Shown one piece after another: positions 9,478 through 18,330 of a DNA stretch of 64,000 nucleotides. This stretch comes from CBDBJL01 sp965206365. GTDB lineage: Bacteria > Pseudomonadota > Alphaproteobacteria > JABAAW01 > JAHZMA01. Position numbers and translations under genes: made by a program. Location of the stretch: positions 310,001 to 374,000 of the forward strand of contig CBDBJL010000018.1 in assembly GCA_965206365.1 (NCBI GenBank), in the 5' to 3' direction. A model generated the notes under the pieces. That model saw nothing but the letters and a program-made list of their open reading frames with translations, was not told the DNA's origin and made no database searches. The first letter of the stretch is position 1, and every line of letters starts with the position of its first letter.

Positions 9478-10289
9478 TAAGAGTGGGACGGATTCAAGAA
9501 ACATTTGCGATGCTGGCACAAAAAGGTGAAAAAGCTTTAATTCCTTTTATTATGGGCGGGGACCCTAATTTAGAATGGTCGCAGGATTTATTAATGAAAT
9601 TGCCGGCTATGGGTGCAGATATTATCGAAATTGGCATGCCTTTTTCAGATCCAATGGCAGATGGTCCGGTAATTCAGCGTGCAGGTTTGCGGGCACTTGC
9701 AGCAAACACTACTTTGGCTCATGTGTTGGTAATGGTAAAAAAATTTAGGGAAAATAACAAAAACACGCCGATTATTTTAATGGGATATTATAATCCGATC
9801 CATAATTATGGTGAAGATAAATTTTTAATAGATGCGATTGCAGTGGGCGTGGATGCTTTAATTATTGTAGATACGCCTCCGGAAGAAGATCGCGTTTTGT
9901 GTATTCCAGCACAAAAGAAGGGTTTGGATTTTATTCGTTTGGTTACGCCAACAACAGATGCTGAGCGGGCAAGTCGGATTTTGGCATCAGCGAGTGGTTT
10001 CGTTTATGGGGTTTCTATCGCCGGCATTACCGGAACAAAACAAGCTGGTAATAATGCGATGGCAAATTTGGCAGGGGTGATTAAGGCTGCATCTAATTTG
10101 CCGGCGGCGGTTGGTTTTGGGATTAAAACGGTGGATGATGTTCGCAATGCAGCGAAATATTTTGATGCTGTGGTTGTGGGTTCAGCCATTATTGAACAGA
10201 TTGAGAAATCTGTGTTAGATGTTGCGATGCTTGAGGATACAAAAATAAAAATTTTAGAATTAGTTAAGCAGATGAAATTAGAACTTTAA
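9474..10289 (+). CDS. trpA: Tryptophan synthase alpha chain
   Basis: 271-residue TIM-barrel subunit that cleaves indole-3-glycerol phosphate and channels indole to TrpB. The catalytic pair is visible as Glu52 (IIEIGMPFSDP) and Asp63 (MADGP), corresponding to Glu49 and Asp60 of the enteric enzyme. The phosphate-site glycines are in YGVSIAGITG and VGFGIKT. The start codon overlaps the trpB stop. It is followed by a 157-bp gap with its own promoter-like element before accD. Confidence 0.96.
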   Translation: MIRVGRIQETFAMLAQKGEKALIPFIMGGDPNLEWSQDLLMKLPAMGADIIEIGMPFSDPMADGPVIQRAGLRALAANTTLAHVLVMVKKFRENNKNTPIILMGYYNPIHNYGEDKFLIDAIAVGVDALIIVDTPPEEDRVLCIPAQKKGLDFIRLVTPTTDAERASRILASASGFVYGVSIAGITGTKQAGNNAMANLAGVIKAASNLPAAVGFGIKTVDDVRNAAKYFDAVVVGSAIIEQIEKSVLDVAMLEDTKIKILELVKQMKLEL

Positions 10290-10325
10290 GATCGGAAATT
10301 TATTAAGAGTGATTGGATGGTAATA

Positions 10326-10377
10326 GATCTCGGAAAGAGATCGCTCAACTTAAAGAGATCACGCAACTCTCGGGGTT
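10326..10377 (+). promoter_or_regulatory. Hairpin plus direct repeat in the trpA-accD gap
   Basis: GATCTC (10326-10331), loop GGAAA, then GAGATC (10337-10342) forms a perfect 6-bp stem. A second GAGATC at 10355-10360 sits in an imperfect direct repeat, aaagagatcgctcaact and aaagagatcacgcaact, so two alternative stems are possible. No U-tract follows, so it is not a standard terminator. It may be an RNA switch or processing site ahead of accD (inference). Confidence 0.35.
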
Positions 10378-10394
10378 TCTTATTTTGAAGAATA

Positions 10395-10403
10395 TGCTAT
10401 AAT
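10395..10403 (+). promoter_or_regulatory. Extended -10 promoter of accD
   Basis: TGcTATAAT is a perfect -10 hexamer with the upstream TG dinucleotide, 44 bp before the accD ATG. No good -35 is seen at 16-18 bp, which is usual for extended -10 promoters. Confidence 0.55.
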
Positions 10404-10446
10404 GCGGTAAAAATTGTGAGTGTTTGTTGTTTGAGGAATTTATGAT

Positions 10447-11385
10447 ATGTCTTGGTTGACAAATTTTATCCGTCCTAAGATTAATGCGATTGTGGGCGGT
10501 GAGGGATTAACATCAAATTCAGTGGAGGAGCTTTGGCATAAATGTGCTGGCTGTGCGGATTTGATTTTTCATCGTGACCTAATTAATAATCAGCATGTTT
10601 GTCCAAAATGCGATAAAAATTTACGGATGCCCTTGTTGCATCGTATGGAAGCTTTGTTTGATTTGGGAGAATATAAGCGGGTTAATTTAGAATCTTGTGT
10701 GGTTGATCCGCTCAAATTTCGTGATAATAAACGTTATGTGGATCGGTTGCGTGATGCCCGCGCGAAAACCGGTGAACAAGATGCGGTATTTGTTGGGTAT
10801 GGAACCATCGAAAGCCATGAAGTTGTGGTGTTTGCTATGGATTTTAGTTTTATGGGCGGTTCTATGGGCATGGCTGTGGGCAGAGGGTTTCTTGCTGCAG
10901 TGAAACTTGCGGTTGCGCAAAAATCTCCGTTAATTGCGGTTACGGCTTCGGGCGGGGCGCGGATGCAGGAAGGAATTTTGGCATTGATGCAAATGCCTTC
11001 TACGGTTGCGGCATGTGAAGAATTGCGTGATGCTGGTCTCCCCTATATTGTGATTTGTACCGATCCTACTTATGGTGGTGTTACGGCAAGTTTTGCGATG
11101 CTTGGTGATATTCACATTGCCGAACCAGGTGCGTTAATTGGATTTGCGGGTAGGCGGGTGATTGAACAAACGGTACGCGAAAAATTACCCGATAATTTTC
11201 AAACTGCTGAGTATCTTTGTGAAAATGGAATGATCGATATGGTGGTGCCACGCAAAGAAATGCGCGCTAAATTGGGGATTTTATTCTCACATATTTTGCA
11301 AAATCAAAATAAGGTTACAATATTTTCAAATGATGTTCAAAAATTAGAATCATCGCTTGTCGAATTACCGCTTGCTGCGGATTAA
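10447..11385 (+). CDS. accD: Acetyl-CoA carboxylase carboxyltransferase beta subunit
   Basis: 312 residues. The N-terminal zinc finger is Cys33-x2-Cys36 ... Cys52-x2-Cys55. The carboxyltransferase (crotonase) core follows with FMGGSMGMAVGRGF, ASGGARMQEG and GGVTASFAMLGD. It pairs with AccA to move CO2 from biotin-BCCP to acetyl-CoA, the first step of fatty-acid synthesis. The order trpB-trpA-accD-folC is typical of alphaproteobacteria. accA is not in the window. Confidence 0.96.
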   Translation: MSWLTNFIRPKINAIVGGEGLTSNSVEELWHKCAGCADLIFHRDLINNQHVCPKCDKNLRMPLLHRMEALFDLGEYKRVNLESCVVDPLKFRDNKRYVDRLRDARAKTGEQDAVFVGYGTIESHEVVVFAMDFSFMGGSMGMAVGRGFLAAVKLAVAQKSPLIAVTASGGARMQEGILALMQMPSTVAACEELRDAGLPYIVICTDPTYGGVTASFAMLGDIHIAEPGALIGFAGRRVIEQTVREKLPDNFQTAEYLCENGMIDMVVPRKEMRAKLGILFSHILQNQNKVTIFSNDVQKLESSLVELPLAAD

Positions 11386-11470
11386 ATTTGTTTAGATATT
11401 AATATTATCTCCCACAAGGATAGATATTATCGATAAAGATCTCCCCAAAAGTGATCATATTTTACGGCGT

Positions 11471-12796
11471 TTGTTGCAGCTTCATCCGAAATTAATTGAT
11501 TTAGGGTTAGCTCGGATGGAATTTTTATTAGCAAAATTAGGAAATCCACACCATAAATTGCCGAAAATCATCCATGTTGCGGGTACGAATGGCAAAGGTT
11601 CGGTGCTGGCTTTCTTACAAAATATATGTCAGGCTCACGGGCTTTGTGTTCATGCTTATCATTCTCCACATTTATGTCGATTTCATGAACGCATTACGTT
11701 ACGGGGAGAATTTATTGGAGAAGAGATTTTAAGCGATTATTTGCAACGCTGTGAAATTGTGAATGAGAATCAACCCATTACTTTTTTTGAGATTACAAGC
11801 TGCGCAGCATTTTTGGCATTTTCCGAACATAATGCCGATATTTTGTTATTAGAAGTGGGTTTAGGGGGTAGGCTAGATGCTACGAATGTGATTCCAGCAC
11901 CTATCGCTACCATTTTAACGCCAATTTCTTATGATCATCAACAATATTTAGGGGAAAGCCTAACGGAAATTGCCCGTGAAAAAGCAGGAATTATTAAAAG
12001 AAATGTAACGGTTATTTCTGCGCAACAGCAATTAGAGGCACAAGAAATAATTATGGAAATTGCCGCGCAACAGCAAGCTCATCCGATATGGGGCGAAAAT
12101 GTTGAATTTGGTTATCAGTTGCACCAAGAAGATCAGCAAGGGGGCTGGCATTATTATCATCAAGGTGAGCTCTCGCCACCATTGCCAGCACCTGCGCTTT
12201 ACGGAGTTCATCAATATCAAAATGCAGCTTGCGCGCTTTCTGGCATCATTTGTCTTGCCCAAAATGAATTACTCACTTTGGATTGGCAAGCTGTTGCGCA
12301 AGGTTTGCAGGCAACAAAATGGGCGGGAAGATTGCAAAGAATCGATTCTCTATGGCAAAAATTATCACAAGATCAGGCTATTCAAGGCAATGTTGATGCG
12401 CATTTGCCATCCGAGGTTTGGTTAGATGGTGCCCATAATCCTGATGGGGCTCGGGTGGTAACAGAATTTTTGCAAAATCGGTTTCGCTTATCTAAGCCCA
12501 AAATTTTTACGATCATAGCCATGTTAAATAGTAAGGATAGCGAGCAGTTTTTGCAAATCATTGCGGATGTTATTGATGCGGGGGTTGCTCTTACTTTGCC
12601 TCAGCAAGAGGCTGCCATTTCGGCAGAAATATTAGCGACCATGGCAAAAAAACATGGTTTATCTCTTGATACAAAGCCGAACATGGCCGAAGCGATACTC
12701 GCCATTAGGGAGATGGCAGGCGCAAATGATTATGTGATTTTGGTAACGGGCTCGTTATATTTTGCGGGTTATGTTTTGCAATATGGCTATGAATAA
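11471..12796 (+). CDS. folC: Dihydrofolate/folylpolyglutamate synthase, start uncertain
   Basis: Adds glutamate to dihydropteroate and folates. The ATP loop is HVAGTNGKGSV, followed by the Mur-ligase type core (LLEVGLGGRLDATNV, DGAHNPDGARV). The coordinates use the first conventional start, a TTG. The reading frame continues upstream to a stop at 11393, and the residues encoded there (SDHILRRL before LQLHPKLID) fit the family N-terminus. There is no ATG, GTG or TTG in that stretch, but AAGGA at 11416-11420 is well placed for an ATT at 11426 or an ATC at 11429. The real start may therefore be non-canonical. The 3' end overlaps sdhE. Confidence 0.92.
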   Translation: MLQLHPKLIDLGLARMEFLLAKLGNPHHKLPKIIHVAGTNGKGSVLAFLQNICQAHGLCVHAYHSPHLCRFHERITLRGEFIGEEILSDYLQRCEIVNENQPITFFEITSCAAFLAFSEHNADILLLEVGLGGRLDATNVIPAPIATILTPISYDHQQYLGESLTEIAREKAGIIKRNVTVISAQQQLEAQEIIMEIAAQQQAHPIWGENVEFGYQLHQEDQQGGWHYYHQGELSPPLPAPALYGVHQYQNAACALSGIICLAQNELLTLDWQAVAQGLQATKWAGRLQRIDSLWQKLSQDQAIQGNVDAHLPSEVWLDGAHNPDGARVVTEFLQNRFRLSKPKIFTIIAMLNSKDSEQFLQIIADVIDAGVALTLPQQEAAISAEILATMAKKHGLSLDTKPNMAEAILAIREMAGANDYVILVTGSLYFAGYVLQYGYE

Positions 12797-13106
12797 AAAA
12801 GAAGATAGCTTGCAGCAACAGCGCATAGCGATGATGCGACGAAAATTAAAATTTCGCGCTTGGCATATGGGAACGCGCGAATTAGATTTTTTATGCGGAC
12901 GGTTTGCTGATGCTCATCTTGGAATCATGGATTTAGAGGAACTGAATGATTTTGCCCAAATGTTAAAAATTCCAGATCGAGATTTGCAAGATCTTTTTTT
13001 ATCGACAGAACCATTAGATTCATTGGCAAAGCTCGAATTGCTTTCTTCTCATAAAAAGATGTTGATGCAAGTGAGAAATTATCATTATTTTGGTGCTGAT
13101 GGATAA
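12783..13106 (+). CDS. sdhE: Succinate dehydrogenase flavinylation factor SdhE (FAD assembly factor)
   Basis: About 107 residues. It promotes covalent FAD attachment to SdhA. The family motif RGxxE appears as M-G-T-R-E in WHMGTRELD, so the Arg is replaced by Met while Gly and Glu are kept. The rest (LDFLCGRFAD, LQDLFL, spaced acidic and aromatic residues) matches the family. Start 12783 was chosen because it overlaps the folC stop; 12789 is equally possible. The frame goes back to 12762 inside folC. The end overlaps mfd, so folC, sdhE and mfd are coupled. Confidence 0.85.
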   Translation: MAMNKKEDSLQQQRIAMMRRKLKFRAWHMGTRELDFLCGRFADAHLGIMDLEELNDFAQMLKIPDRDLQDLFLSTEPLDSLAKLELLSSHKKMLMQVRNYHYFGADG

Positions 13107-16100
13107 TGAGGTAACGATATTCGCACTGGTTGCGTTGAATGTTCCCAAGGGCTATTACGGCGTTGCGATCCATCAAATTGCCCGACAAGCACCGGTTTTG
13201 GTGGTGGTTCAAGATGATATGGCATTGCAACGATTACATCAGGCGTTGGCTTTTTTTGCTGAGGAGACCCAAGGGGAGACCAAGGAGGAGATCGGGCAAG
13301 AATCGTGCCTTATTTTGCCAGCATGGGATTGCTTGCCCTATGATAGGGTGTCGCCACAGAATCAGTTGATTGCCCAGCGCCTTAAGGTATTAACGCAAAT
13401 TAAGCATGCGCAACCCCGAATTATTTTAACCAGCGTGAATGCTTTGTTGCAAAGAACCATTCCGCAAAGCTATTTGCATGAAACTAAGCTTATTGTTGGG
13501 CAAAATTATCCTCGTAGCGAGTTGGAAAATAGGCTTGTGAATTTTGGTTATGATCGGGCTGTTACAGTGCGTGAAAATTGTGAATATGCGATTCGTGGCG
13601 ATATTATTGATATTTTCCCATCGGGAGCTGTGATGCCGATGCGCTTAGAATTTTTTGGGGATCAATTAGAAAAAATCCGCCCCTTTGATGTTATGAATCA
13701 GCTCACGCAAACAAATGATCTAGCTGATCTATCGAATCAGGAATTGATTTTAACAGTAGCATCGGAAACGCCTTATGGTTATGGTGATATTTTCAAGCAA
13801 AATTACCATCATTTATTTGGGCGGTTAGAACAAGACCCCTTATTAGAATCTGTGCTTGCGGGGGTGCATTATCCAGGGCAGGAACATTGGTTACCGTTGT
13901 ATTTCGCCGAAAAATTACCAACTCTTTTAGAGTGGTTGGTGCCTGAGACCCAGCTGGTGGTTACGGATGATTTCCAACAACAATGTGCAGCGCGTTTGGA
14001 AATGATTGGCGAGCATTATCAAGTTCGGTGTGAACAAATGCCTGAAAATGCGCTAGCGCACCGCAAAGCATTGTCTGAGCATCCGCCTTATTACCCAGTG
14101 CCAAAAAATCAACTTTATTTAGATTGCCAGGCCTTAGAGCAACAAATGGCGAAACATAAGATTATTAGCCTCTCACTGCAAAGTGAAAATTTACCAGGGC
14201 AGAAAATCTATCATGATTTTAAGGCGCATATTGGTGTTGATTATCGGCAAGCTTTTAAAGATGGCACATTATTTGAGATATTGGCAATGCGGCTGCGCAG
14301 TGAATTGAAGCAAAAGCGCAAAGTGATTTTTATTTGTTTATCAGAAGGTACCAGAGTGCGATTGTTGCAATTATTCTCTGATCATGAGTTTCCCCATATT
14401 TCCAAGATCGATAGGGTCACAGATTCACCCATGCTAGGGGCGGCAATTTTAGAAACTGAAAGTTTTATTTCCGATAAATTGGTGGTGATTAGCGAAAGTG
14501 ATCTGTTGGGAGAACGGGCACGACGTCGGCATTCTAGGCGTGGGCGAGCCTCAGAGATGTTGCAAGAAATTAATGCCCTGAATTTGGGTGATTATGTGAT
14601 TCATGCTGAACACGGCATTGCTCGATATGAGGGGTTGGTGAGTATCGAATCTCATCAGGTGGCTTATGAATGTTTGCATCTTGCCTATGCCAATAAGGCA
14701 AGTTTATATTTGCCAGTAGAGAATATAGACTTGCTTTCGCGTTATAGTCGCGGGGATCATTTAGGGGTAAAATTAGATTCACTCGGGGCCAGCCATTGGC
14801 AAAATCGCAAGGCCCGAATGAAGAAACATTTGCTAGAAATTGCGGATAAACTGGTAGAAACGGCAGCGCGAAGGCAATTGCAAATTGCGGATATCATGAC
14901 CAAACCCGAAGGTTTATGGGACACATTTTGTGCGCGTTTCCCTTACAATGAAACTGAAGATCAAAATCAAGTTATCGAGGATATATTAGGGGATTTGCAA
15001 GCAGGGATTCCTATGGATCGCCTGGTTTGTGGTGATGCTGGGTTTGGCAAAACCGAGATTGCCTTGCGGATTGCTTTGGTGGTTGCGGCTCATGGCAAAC
15101 AGGTGATTATGGTTGCCCCAACGACTTTGCTTGTGCGTCAGCATTATCATAATTTCCGCGAAAGATTCGCCGGGCTAGGCATCGAGGTTGCCGAATTAAG
15201 CCGTATGGTTACGCCCAAACAAGGAAATGAGATTAAAGCAAAATTGAGTAAGGGCGAAATTCAAATTATTATTGGAACGCATAGTGTTTTGGGCAGTAGC
15301 GTGAAATTCCAAAATCCAGGCTTGTTGATTATTGATGAGGAACAGCATTTTGGGGTTAAGCAAAAAGAAAAATTAAAATTATGGGCGAATTTGCATATTT
15401 TAACAATGACTGCAACGCCAATTCCGCGTAGCTTAAATCTTTCATTAAGTGGATTGAAAGATTTATCGTTAATTACTACCCCGCCTGTGGATCGGTTATT
15501 GGTGCGAACTTTTGTAACGCCTTATGATGCGATGATTTTGGGCGAGGCGATCAAACGTGAGCGGTTGCGTGGGGGGCAAATATTTTGTGTATGTCCGCGA
15601 ATTGGCGATATTGCAAGAATAGAAAATCAGATTAGAGCATTAATACCGGATCTTAAGGTTGCGGTGGCGCATGGGCAAATTCCTGTGCAGGAGCTTGAGA
15701 CAACGATGGGTCAATTTGTTGGTGGTGATATTGAAATGATACTTTCTACCAATATTGTGGAATCTGGGTTAGATATTCCGCGCGCGAATACAATTTTAAT
15801 TTTTCATCCAGAAAGATTTGGGCTTGCTCAGCTTTATCAATTACGCGGTAGGGTTGGGCGAGGAAAATTACGGGGTTATTGCTATTTAATTTTGTCGAAT
15901 CATTCACCGAGCTTGCAAACTCAAAAGCGGATGAGAGTGATGCAATCATTAGATTCTATTGGGGCGGGATTTCAAATTGCCAGCCATGATATGGATTTAC
16001 GCGGTACGGGAAATTTGTTGGGCGAAGCGCAGAGCGGAAAAATAACTGAAATTGGGATGGAGCTTTATCATAGTATGTTGCGTGAGGCAATTGCGCGCGT

Positions 16101-16608
16101 TAAAGGTGAGAGTGAGATTTTTGTTGATGAATATTCTCCGCAAGTAAAATTAGATGTTTCCGTGATGATTCCAGAAAAATACATTGGGGATCTATCGTTG
16201 CGTATGGGATTATATCAGCGGTTGGCATCTTTGCAAACGACTGAATTAATTGATGATTTTTCGGCAGAATTGACAGACAGATTTGGAAAATTTCCGATTC
16301 AGGTGCAATATTTACTGCAAGTGATGAAATTACGGATTCGGTGTCGGTTTGTGAATGTATCATTATTAGAAGTGGGGGCAAAGGGGCTAACTATTATGTT
16401 TCGTGAGAATCAATTTGCCAATCCAGAAGGCTTACTTGCATTGATGAATAAAAATTCAAAGCAAATGTCGCTATCGCCAGAGCATCGCTTATTGGTGAGA
16501 CAAACGATGTCGAGCCCAGAAGAAAGATTAAAGCGGGCAGGGCAATTATTGCAGCACTTGCAGTCGCTATTGCCAGAAAAAGAATTAACGCAAAGCATTC
16601 GGGAATGA
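13099..16608 (+). CDS. mfd: Transcription-repair coupling factor
   Basis: 1169 residues from the ATG at 13099, which overlaps the sdhE stop; the frame opens at TTG 13090. Domain order: UvrB-homology region (1 to about 350); CarD/RNA-polymerase interaction domain starting near LGDYVIHAEHGIARYEGL; DExx translocase with Walker A GDAGFGKTE (about 645) and DEEQ (about 750); second RecA domain with VESGLDIPRANT and QLRGRVGRG; C-terminal D7/TRCF domain with DMDLRGTGNLLGEAQSG. It displaces stalled RNA polymerase and recruits UvrA. Full length and intact. Confidence 0.97.
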   Translation: MDNEVTIFALVALNVPKGYYGVAIHQIARQAPVLVVVQDDMALQRLHQALAFFAEETQGETKEEIGQESCLILPAWDCLPYDRVSPQNQLIAQRLKVLTQIKHAQPRIILTSVNALLQRTIPQSYLHETKLIVGQNYPRSELENRLVNFGYDRAVTVRENCEYAIRGDIIDIFPSGAVMPMRLEFFGDQLEKIRPFDVMNQLTQTNDLADLSNQELILTVASETPYGYGDIFKQNYHHLFGRLEQDPLLESVLAGVHYPGQEHWLPLYFAEKLPTLLEWLVPETQLVVTDDFQQQCAARLEMIGEHYQVRCEQMPENALAHRKALSEHPPYYPVPKNQLYLDCQALEQQMAKHKIISLSLQSENLPGQKIYHDFKAHIGVDYRQAFKDGTLFEILAMRLRSELKQKRKVIFICLSEGTRVRLLQLFSDHEFPHISKIDRVTDSPMLGAAILETESFISDKLVVISESDLLGERARRRHSRRGRASEMLQEINALNLGDYVIHAEHGIARYEGLVSIESHQVAYECLHLAYANKASLYLPVENIDLLSRYSRGDHLGVKLDSLGASHWQNRKARMKKHLLEIADKLVETAARRQLQIADIMTKPEGLWDTFCARFPYNETEDQNQVIEDILGDLQAGIPMDRLVCGDAGFGKTEIALRIALVVAAHGKQVIMVAPTTLLVRQHYHNFRERFAGLGIEVAELSRMVTPKQGNEIKAKLSKGEIQIIIGTHSVLGSSVKFQNPGLLIIDEEQHFGVKQKEKLKLWANLHILTMTATPIPRSLNLSLSGLKDLSLITTPPVDRLLVRTFVTPYDAMILGEAIKRERLRGGQIFCVCPRIGDIARIENQIRALIPDLKVAVAHGQIPVQELETTMGQFVGGDIEMILSTNIVESGLDIPRANTILIFHPERFGLAQLYQLRGRVGRGKLRGYCYLILSNHSPSLQTQKRMRVMQSLDSIGAGFQIASHDMDLRGTGNLLGEAQSGKITEIGMELYHSMLREAIARVKGESEIFVDEYSPQVKLDVSVMIPEKYIGDLSLRMGLYQRLASLQTTELIDDFSAELTDRFGKFPIQVQYLLQVMKLRIRCRFVNVSLLEVGAKGLTIMFRENQFANPEGLLALMNKNSKQMSLSPEHRLLVRQTMSSPEERLKRAGQLLQHLQSLLPEKELTQSIRE

Positions 16609-16755
16609 ATTTGGCAATTTCAGGTAATTTTTTTAAACTCTTTGTAATTGGGGGTAAAGGCAGGTAGTTTGGAGGTTCAAAGAATACGGGTGGTTCATTG
16701 ATCATGGGGAAATCGGTTGGGTTCAAAATCATTATGAGGCGATGTTGCCAAGATC

Positions 16756-17904
16756 ATGTATTCGATAGGTTATAGGAAAATTTATAATCATTTAGCAAAG
16801 ATATTGCTTGTTATCATTGCATTCATATTTGGCGCATTATTATTAGCAGATTCAAGTCCAGCTCAAAAGATTAAGGCGCAAAAAAATAATGCTCAAGAGG
16901 CTAATACCGAAAACATTAAGTTAAAACAAGATAATTTTGCTCGAGCCCTAAAAACTTACAATGCCAAAAACTACCTTCAAGCGCAAAAACAGCTAATGCC
17001 CCTTGCCAAGGCAGGGAACCCTGAGGCCCAATATTATTTAGGACGAGCTTATTATGATAATAATCTGGTTTCCAAGGCAGAAATTGCCCAAAATTATTCA
17101 CAGGCGTTACAATATTTTATTCAGGCCGGTGAACAAGGCAATCATAAGGCACAATATTATGCGGGATTAATTTACTATAAAGGGCCAAAATTTCTGAAAG
17201 ATGATGCGCAGGCGGTAAAATTTTTCACATTATCGGCACGGGGCGGGGATCCTAGGGCACAATATTATCTTGCAGGCATGTATTATTTAGGCAATTTTGT
17301 TGCAATGGATTATTTGGAAGCGGTAAGATTAGCGAGATTGGCCGCAGCTCAGCAACATGCTCCGGCGCAATATTTATTAGGTTTGTTTTCTTATCACGGG
17401 CATGGAGTCGAAAAAAATTACGAAAAATCAATAGCATGGTATCAGCTGGCTGCGGAGCAAGAACATTCGTTAGCGCAGTTACGTTTGGGGCAGATGTATC
17501 AGATGGGGCAGGGCGTTTATCAAGATCATCATCGGGCGAGCGAATGGTTTTTATTATCGGCAAGGCAAAATAATGCGGATGCGCAATTTAATTTGGGAAT
17601 GATCTATTATTTTGGTGAAGATTCTCCGCAAAATAATCAAATGATGTTGAAATGGTTTCATCTTGCTGCCGAGCAAAATCATGAGTTGGCGCAGTTTAAT
17701 TTGGGGATGATTTATCGCTATGGTATGGGGGTAGAAATAAATTATGTACAGGCGTTGCAATGGTTTGCCTTAGCTGCCGAACAAGAATATCCTAAAGCAA
17801 GGCAAGAATTGCAGGCTTTGCGTAAGCGCACCAATGAAAGTCAAGAACAAGCAGCTACCCTAAGGGTTGTGGATTGGAGGCGGAAATATAATTTGGTTCA
17901 ATAA
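16756..17904 (+). CDS. Secreted Sel1-like (TPR-type) repeat protein
   Basis: 382 residues. The N-terminus has a basic start and a hydrophobic segment (ILLVIIAFIFGALLL, about 16-30), a signal peptide or anchor, then a charged Ala/Lys/Gln linker. From about residue 60 it contains consecutive Sel1 repeats of ~36 residues: AGNPEAQYYLGRAYYDN, GDPRAQYYLAGMYYLGN, EHSLAQLRLGQMYQMGQGV, NADAQFNLGMIYYFGE, HELAQFNLGMIYRYGMGV. Sel1 arrays are protein-binding solenoids, used as envelope signalling adaptors or host-interaction factors. The specific role here is unknown. It is a single gene between mfd and convergent minus-strand genes. Confidence 0.85.
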   Translation: MYSIGYRKIYNHLAKILLVIIAFIFGALLLADSSPAQKIKAQKNNAQEANTENIKLKQDNFARALKTYNAKNYLQAQKQLMPLAKAGNPEAQYYLGRAYYDNNLVSKAEIAQNYSQALQYFIQAGEQGNHKAQYYAGLIYYKGPKFLKDDAQAVKFFTLSARGGDPRAQYYLAGMYYLGNFVAMDYLEAVRLARLAAAQQHAPAQYLLGLFSYHGHGVEKNYEKSIAWYQLAAEQEHSLAQLRLGQMYQMGQGVYQDHHRASEWFLLSARQNNADAQFNLGMIYYFGEDSPQNNQMMLKWFHLAAEQNHELAQFNLGMIYRYGMGVEINYVQALQWFALAAEQEYPKARQELQALRKRTNESQEQAATLRVVDWRRKYNLVQ

Positions 17905-17952
17905 TTTTTGCATTGCCAGAATCAATATTGCCAGAATCAATATTAATTGGGA

Positions 17953-18330
17953 TCAATCATAACGAAGTTCAGAATGATGGTGCTGACTCAGTGCTAATAT
18001 GCGTTTAATTCGACGTGAAAACAGGCGAAGCAAGGCATGCATAAACGGGTCGCTATTGAGGATATAATTCTCAAATAGGCGTTTTTCCATGAACCGACAT
18101 TGCAGATCTTCAATAACAACAATATTTGCGCTGGAAAGATTTTTGTCGATAATGCCGATCTCGCCGATAATTTCATTAGGGCCCACATAGGCAATATGAA
18201 TACGGCGTGAGCCATGATAGGCATAAATTTCTACTTTGCCAGTTTCAATAAAATATAATCCTGCGACTGCACGTCCGGCAATAACAATTTTATCGCCGGG
18301 ATAAAAATGACGCTTTGGTAATTCTAACAT
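17953..18330 (-). CDS. Stand-alone cyclic-nucleotide-binding-like domain protein
   Basis: 125 residues covering one cNMP-binding beta-roll (YPGDKIVIAGRAVAGLYFIETGKVEIY ... VGPNEIIGEIGIID) and a C-terminal helix, with no DNA-binding or effector domain. In the phosphate-binding cassette the Glu is present (GEIGIID), but the Arg that normally contacts the cyclic phosphate is replaced (LSSANIVV), so nucleotide binding is doubtful. Its ATG shares one base with the ilvD stop (TAATG), so expression is coupled to ilvD. Function unknown. Confidence 0.75.
   Translation of the reverse strand: MLELPKRHFYPGDKIVIAGRAVAGLYFIETGKVEIYAYHGSRRIHIAYVGPNEIIGEIGIIDKNLSSANIVVIEDLQCRFMEKRLFENYILNSDPFMHALLRLFSRRIKRILALSQHHHSELRYD

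Noticed and set aside
16394..16732. Minus-strand Pro-rich frame of 112 codons overlapping the mfd end
   Set aside because: Almost wholly inside mfd, whose reading is certain; no upstream signal.
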